From the NCBI GenBank assembly GCA_963573305.1, contig OY754332.1, positions 144,515,977 through 144,579,976 on the forward strand: DNA of 64,000 bases, written 5' to 3'. The notes under the pieces were generated by a model that saw nothing but the letters and a program-made list of their open reading frames with translations, made no database searches and was not told where the DNA came from. Both the position numbers and the translations under genes were made by a program. Origin of the DNA: Pyrrhosoma nymphula. Lineage: Eukaryota; Arthropoda; Insecta; Odonata; Coenagrionidae. This document shows, in pieces, positions 59,640 to 64,000 of this stretch; positions within the stretch are counted from its first letter, which is position 1; every line of letters begins with the position of its first letter.

Positions 59640-60100
59640 GTTGCCAGCCCGGCACTTTGCGAATGCAACTACCGCTGACCGAAGCAATGACATCCTCGGG
59701 ATGCTATCGAGGAATGCGGAACTCAGTGAAGCGATCAGAATCGGCTAATTCTCCCCGATAGTGGTAGTAGCGCTTCAGTTTTAGTAGCACTGGGACGGAT
59801 TAGGTCAATTCACACTCACCGTATGATGCAGGCCGGCGAGAGCTACTCGGGATGAATAGGAGGTTCACCCCATCCGAATCGAAGCCGATCCCAACGGTGC
59901 ATAACTTTGGTGATCGAGCAGGAAACGACGTTTCCTTGCGGCACCCCGTTGCCCCGTCCCCCTGGTGTTCAAGCAGAAACCAGAGAGGTAACTTCATGCA
60001 CTCACAAGCCTTGCCAACTTGTGATAAGCTAGCTTTTGTTCTCAGTCGCCACACCACAGGGCTATTTTATGTTGGAAAAGTTTTTGCTGGATAAACCATT
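59640..60100. other. GC-richer block of unknown nature
   Basis: This stands out from the AT-rich surroundings. Open frames of 80 codons (plus, 59852-60094) and 85 codons (minus, 59800-60057) overlap; neither has a domain I recognise. It may be an old LTR, an untranslated exon or another repeat. Confidence 0.35.
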
Positions 60101-62555
60101 TTCTATGCTATGTTATGGAAGCATTGGTTTGGTATTTGTCATTATGAAGTAACATAAGGTATCCTAATAAGTACTCAGTGGAAAAAAGCTAAGAGCTCCG
60201 TGACTATTGAGGTTAGTTGAGGCATTTCATTAGATTTTATACTTCCCAAAAATATATTTCAAATAAAATCTGTGAACATTCAGGTGTAAGTGATTTGTAG
60301 GAAGGCAGTGGAGAAAAATAACAAATTCTGGCAATATGAGTCAGAGGTTCGGATCATTTAAATATTCCCAATTTGGTTTTGATACAAAGTAATTTGAAAA
60401 TTCATAATTCCGTTAATTCATCCAAATCGTAAGAAAATTAGTACAATATCAGATTTAGAAACTATTCTTGTCGTAACTTGAAGGAAATAGTAAGACTTTT
60501 CATCCATTTCCAATTGTGACCTAATGGTTACTTGATTTATGTATCAGTTCTTAGCTATGCTTTGAAATATTAATTCCTAGAATTTGGAACTGGAACTTGA
60601 TTTTTTTAGAAAATAATTTGTTTCTCAACTTTTTATCTATTTTTACCCTCTGTCTATTCATCAGGGAAAAGGGAGCACTTTTTTCATGAGTTTTCCTTCA
60701 AGAGGAAATATTACCACCTTTAATTATTGCCAAGGCCTTTATTGCATAGGACAATGACACTTTATAAAGAAATGAGACGCAATGGCTTCGTTGGATAGAA
60801 GACGGCTAATCAAACAAACTAAAAAACTTCTGGATACAGAAATGAAGGCGTGGTGAAAATCGAATCTCAATAAACTTCAATATGACACTCGGGAGGAGGG
60901 TTAATTTCTAATTTACGAGGTGCCTTTTGAATTTAAACATCGAAATGAACAAAGAAGTGCTCTATTTAAAGCGAGAGGATGATTTTATTCCTTCTTGGAA
61001 ACGTTTTTTTTTAAACATACGCTTTTAAAACATTCTGAATGCGGGAAATAATTTTGCATGTTCCCGAATATTTAATCCTCTTTATTTAATTTTCTTTAGC
61101 AATAATCTTTATTTAATCCTATATTTTCCTCTCTCTCACACACTTTTACAAGCACTCCTTTGCTGGTCGTGAACTGTGATCACACTAGATCTTCTCTATT
61201 AACTCTTTGCTTCTACTCTAACTATATCTCCGCTGCACTTGCCTTTTTTTCCGAATAGTCAAAATTGATGTCAAACGCGATCTGAGAGCAAATGCAAAGA
61301 CAACGGAAAGGTTCGGCTAATTCAACGTGTGCCGTGAAGAATGTTGCAATTAGAGACTTTATATTCATAAGCATACTGGAAAAAGTAAATTGAGGAAAAT
61401 TTGCTTCATTTCACTTTTTATACTTCATTTGGAATACGCCAAAAGTAATCGGGACGAAAGCTAGGATGGTATACGTACCGAACGTATGATGCGAAGATCA
61501 GCAAGGTTTTTACCATACCATTGTTATAAGTATCAAAGCCTTTGGCCACAACTGGGGTGGAATTCATTGATAGAGCGTTGAATAAATCTGTGATTAGGTT
61601 CGAAATTTTGAAATCTAAAAAAAATTCGAATTTAGTAGAATTGTTGAGCGGTTAAAAATTCTTTGCAAACCCCACAAGCTACTGCAAATTATGTCTTAAA
61701 CTTAAAGTTTGCGAATTATGCTTTCCAGCGGACTAGTTAGCAATATATTTTCCTCGAACAATTAGGGATCGTGATAGCTGTTACTGACCGAAATAAAATG
61801 GTTGTTCGGCAGGTAGTCTTGATGCTTGAATCTCAGGTATAGGCTACTTTATTATTAATATTATCAAGAAAATGCTTCAAGTTGGCTAAATGCCAGGTGG
61901 TAGCATGCATACAGAATGTCAACAAAATTCAAATTATGTACATCAAAAGTGAACTTCTTACCTCGCAAAGATGAAGTGAACAAATAATTATCAGTAAACA
62001 AAATATATTTTCAGATCAAGAATTAATCCTCTCTGGAACAGCCGCAGGTGAATAACGTCTTGCACACCTCCTTTTTTATCTTATACTCATGATATTCCAT
62101 TGGATGCGTACATACGTTTAGCAACTTTCATTAGCTGCAAAATAGTCCCTAAAACGGTCTTGACATACAAATTAATGCATGCTTTTTGAAAATTCATTTT
62201 CTTTCGCAAAGCAAGGAGGTGGCAGTAATTGTGGATTGTGATTGCCCTGGGCACTGTTGGCGTCAGTACGCTATGGCACGGAAACATTTTGGGACTTTTC
62301 TATTATCACGACGGTTATATTTATTTTATCAGCTCAAAAATCCAGAAATCAACTTGTATGTACATTATGACGTACTCTTTTGTTGTTTTTTCTAACTTCT
62401 TGCCTTTCGGAACTCATTTATTGAAAACACTCGTACCCTGTATAAACGGACTCTTAACATGATTCATAACGATTCTAAGAGAATCTTTGATGTGTAAGTA
62501 TGTTTATTAAGCAGCTAAAGTTGTCATCATTAATGAAAGTGGTTGAATATCAGGT
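60101..62555. other. Unassigned AT-rich stretch
   Basis: No gene or repeat recognised; overlapping short frames at 62087-62462 have no motif. Confidence 0.35.
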
Positions 62556-62859
62556 CCAAAAATGTTTCCGAATTCCGAAGTTAAGAGTCAAGATTACTTT
62601 CCTTTACTTAATTTTCTATTTTCTTGCTCGAGGCTTCCTTCGCTCCGAGGGTAGAGATAGATTATACTGAGATTCGGAAACATCTTCTCCTCTCCCCGAA
62701 GAAGGGGTTTCCGTGTCTCCTTTTCCTCAGATAGCTCTCACCCTAATACTAGCATCACCAATCTGTTCCAAGAAGATAGAAATCTCTTTTCAAAGGAAAA
62801 GTTCCAGAGCACACGAAGATAATATCCCAAAGATCCCCTTTGGGATTTTCAGCGTACTG

Positions 62860-63214
62860 AAGGTTGGAAAAAGTCTAGGATTAGCGGATGTCACGGCTCT
62901 TTGATATGAAGCAAAAATCAGTTTCCAAGAATATTCGCTTCACTCGTCACTTTTAGTAGTAGTAGCAAAGGAGAAAGGTCAACGTCAAGAATATTCCACT
63001 CAAGGCTTTGTCCGTCTATTCCGAAAGCGGGGAATATATGTTCCAGTGGACAATTCCAGGATACTCGTGGTTAATATTGTTGTGTAATGAACGCCTTCAC
63101 GATGAGTGGACCAGTGGTGACGTATGGTGGGAGATTAGCGACCGTATGTTGTCTATGGAAACACTCATTCATTGTTTAAAGGCCGCAGCCCTTTGTAAAA
63201 TAACATTTACATAA
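62860..63214 (+). repeat. Diverged coding-like repeat, copy 2
   Basis: The counterpart of 55600-55870. Plus reading KVNVKNIPLKALSVYSESGE then YMFQWTIPGYSWL continues open to 63214 (68 codons past the TTG at 63008, ending ALCKITFT). The FQWTI pattern weakly recalls the start of a MATH/TRAF-type domain, but that is a guess from a few residues. Confidence 0.35.
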
Positions 63215-63499
63215 ACAATAGTACATACAAACAATGTATGCAAACATAATCAAGTAATTAGGCAAATTCATAGACATCCCAGAATAGAGAGATGAGAATG
63301 AGTACTTCTCTACGAGAATGAGTAATGAGTTATGAATATTCTCCTGTCATGTCTTTTCAATAAACAAATGTTTTCACTTCACTCCAGGAACTATGCCCGT
63401 GGGATGAATCCAGCTTGATTTCTTATTCAATGCACATAATTCCCCAGCCATATTTGCCTACTTCTTAAAAGTGTTAGCATGTTCTTCTAGCTGGGCTAG

Positions 63500-64000
63500 A
63501 GTCACATAAGTAGCTACCTTTCACTCACTACTGAAGAGCTGTGCTTCACCCTTAGCGTCGTAGAAAATCCATGTGGTCTTTTCGTAGGTTTCCTGTAGAT
63601 GGTCTATTGCCATGGCACAGGTTACCAGCATTAAACAAAAAGACGCAAGGGGACTCATTCTCCTTCTGCCTGTAGAGAGTCAAAACAACAACTTTAGGCG
63701 ATTGGAGTGCATTTTTACTTCTCATTTTCGCTTTGCCTTTTTATAGTAACATTTACACCATCCCTATCGATTACTTCGTGAGGACCCGTCCGTTGGCCAG
63801 ATTGTTTTTTTAACCACCTCTACGCACACTATTAGCACCCTGTCTCCCACTTCAAATAGCTGCATATTCGCCGTCTTATCATAATGTTCCATGCTTCTTC
63901 TCTTGGCCCTCTGTCTTAGCCTTAGAATGGATGGGATTCCTGCATCCTTTGTTTTAGTTCTTTCACATGATCATCGCATGTGTAGATTATTTATGAGGAC
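63500..64000 (-). mobile_element. Ty3/gypsy-like element, pol C-terminus and env start (partial, broken)
   Basis: On minus from the right edge: MEHYDKTANMQLFEVGDRVL (about 63900-63835) and, after a frameshift, GPHEVIDRDGVNVTIKR (63795-63740). These fit the end of a gypsy-type integrase (YDK...FxVGDxVL...GPxEVxxR.G.NV.I). Next a 45-codon frame starts at 63658 with a hydrophobic stretch (MSPLASFCLMLVTCAMA) like a signal peptide and ends at a TGA (63521-63523); coding character continues past it. Position and signal suggest the start of an env-like gene of an errantivirus-type element. The element continues beyond 64000. It is non-functional as read. Confidence 0.6.

Noticed and set aside
1..64000. 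CRISPR arrays, rRNA genes, TTAGG telomeric repeats, bacterial operons
   Set aside because: None seen; the content is eukaryotic and repeat-derived.

Overview
The window looks like nuclear DNA from an arthropod, most likely an insect with a large, repeat-rich genome. The composition is AT-rich with scattered CpG-rich blocks. There are no operons or ribosome-binding sites. Almost every protein match is to a eukaryotic transposable element: RTE-like non-LTR retrotransposons, a Penelope-like element, a Tigger/pogo DNA transposon, Ty3/gypsy, tRNA-derived SINEs and small inverted-repeat elements. I found no host protein-coding gene I could name. The species call is an inference from the element mix.

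Layout, left to right. 1-1765: a DNA transposon with long inverted repeats, its left end cut by the window edge, carrying one broken Cys-rich gene. 7.5-8.0 kb: a non-autonomous inverted-repeat element. 10.3-11.4 kb: part of an RTE-like LINE, cut by a Penelope-type terminus. 12.3-19.4 kb: SINE remnants, a LINE tail, a decayed tRNA-Asp(GUC)-like gene (17436-17507, minus), a 300-bp palindrome (18006-18313) and two CpG/G-run blocks. 21.0 kb: a 50-bp AT microsatellite. 23.8-25.3 kb: SINE tails and a CpG block. 28.6-29.8 kb: two LINE tails, oppositely oriented. 32.5-34.35 kb: a minus-strand LINE. 34.5-35.7 kb: a rearranged Penelope-like element with GIY-YIG endonuclease on minus and reverse transcriptase on plus. 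36.0-39.06 kb: the most complete LINE, interrupted by a 265-bp inverted-repeat element. 41.5-42.2 kb: a LINE tail split by a SINE. 50.14-50.50 kb: a palindromic Penelope-type terminus interrupted by a SINE with an 11-bp target duplication. 50.9-51.7 kb: a minus-strand LINE. 54.57 kb: another Penelope-type terminus. 57.6-59.2 kb: a decayed Tigger transposase. 63.5-64.0 kb: the pol/env junction of a gypsy-like element running off the right edge.

The most interesting system is a set of small hammerhead-ribozyme-like motifs at Penelope-type termini (about 11.49, 18.08, 18.24, 34.55, 50.22, 50.26 and 54.59 kb). The better ones share CUGANGA, one extra pyrimidine, a short helix II, GAAA, a very short or palindromic helix III and a UC/UU cleavage position. 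Helix I pairing is visible next to several. Two of the termini are head-to-head palindromes. This fits the known association of diminished-stem-III hammerheads with Penelope-like elements. The extra base, the palindromes and the variety of subfamilies in one 64-kb window deserve checking.

Coding potential is nearly all decayed: stops and frameshifts occur in every LINE, in Tigger, in the gypsy fragment and in the 1-1.5 kb transposon. The only intact TE domain is the 115-codon GIY-YIG reading frame. Long stretches (about 1.8-7.5, 12.8-14.9, 19.4-23.7, 25.3-28.0, 39.1-41.5, 42.2-50.1, 52-54.5 and 60.1-62.5 kb) hold nothing I can support.
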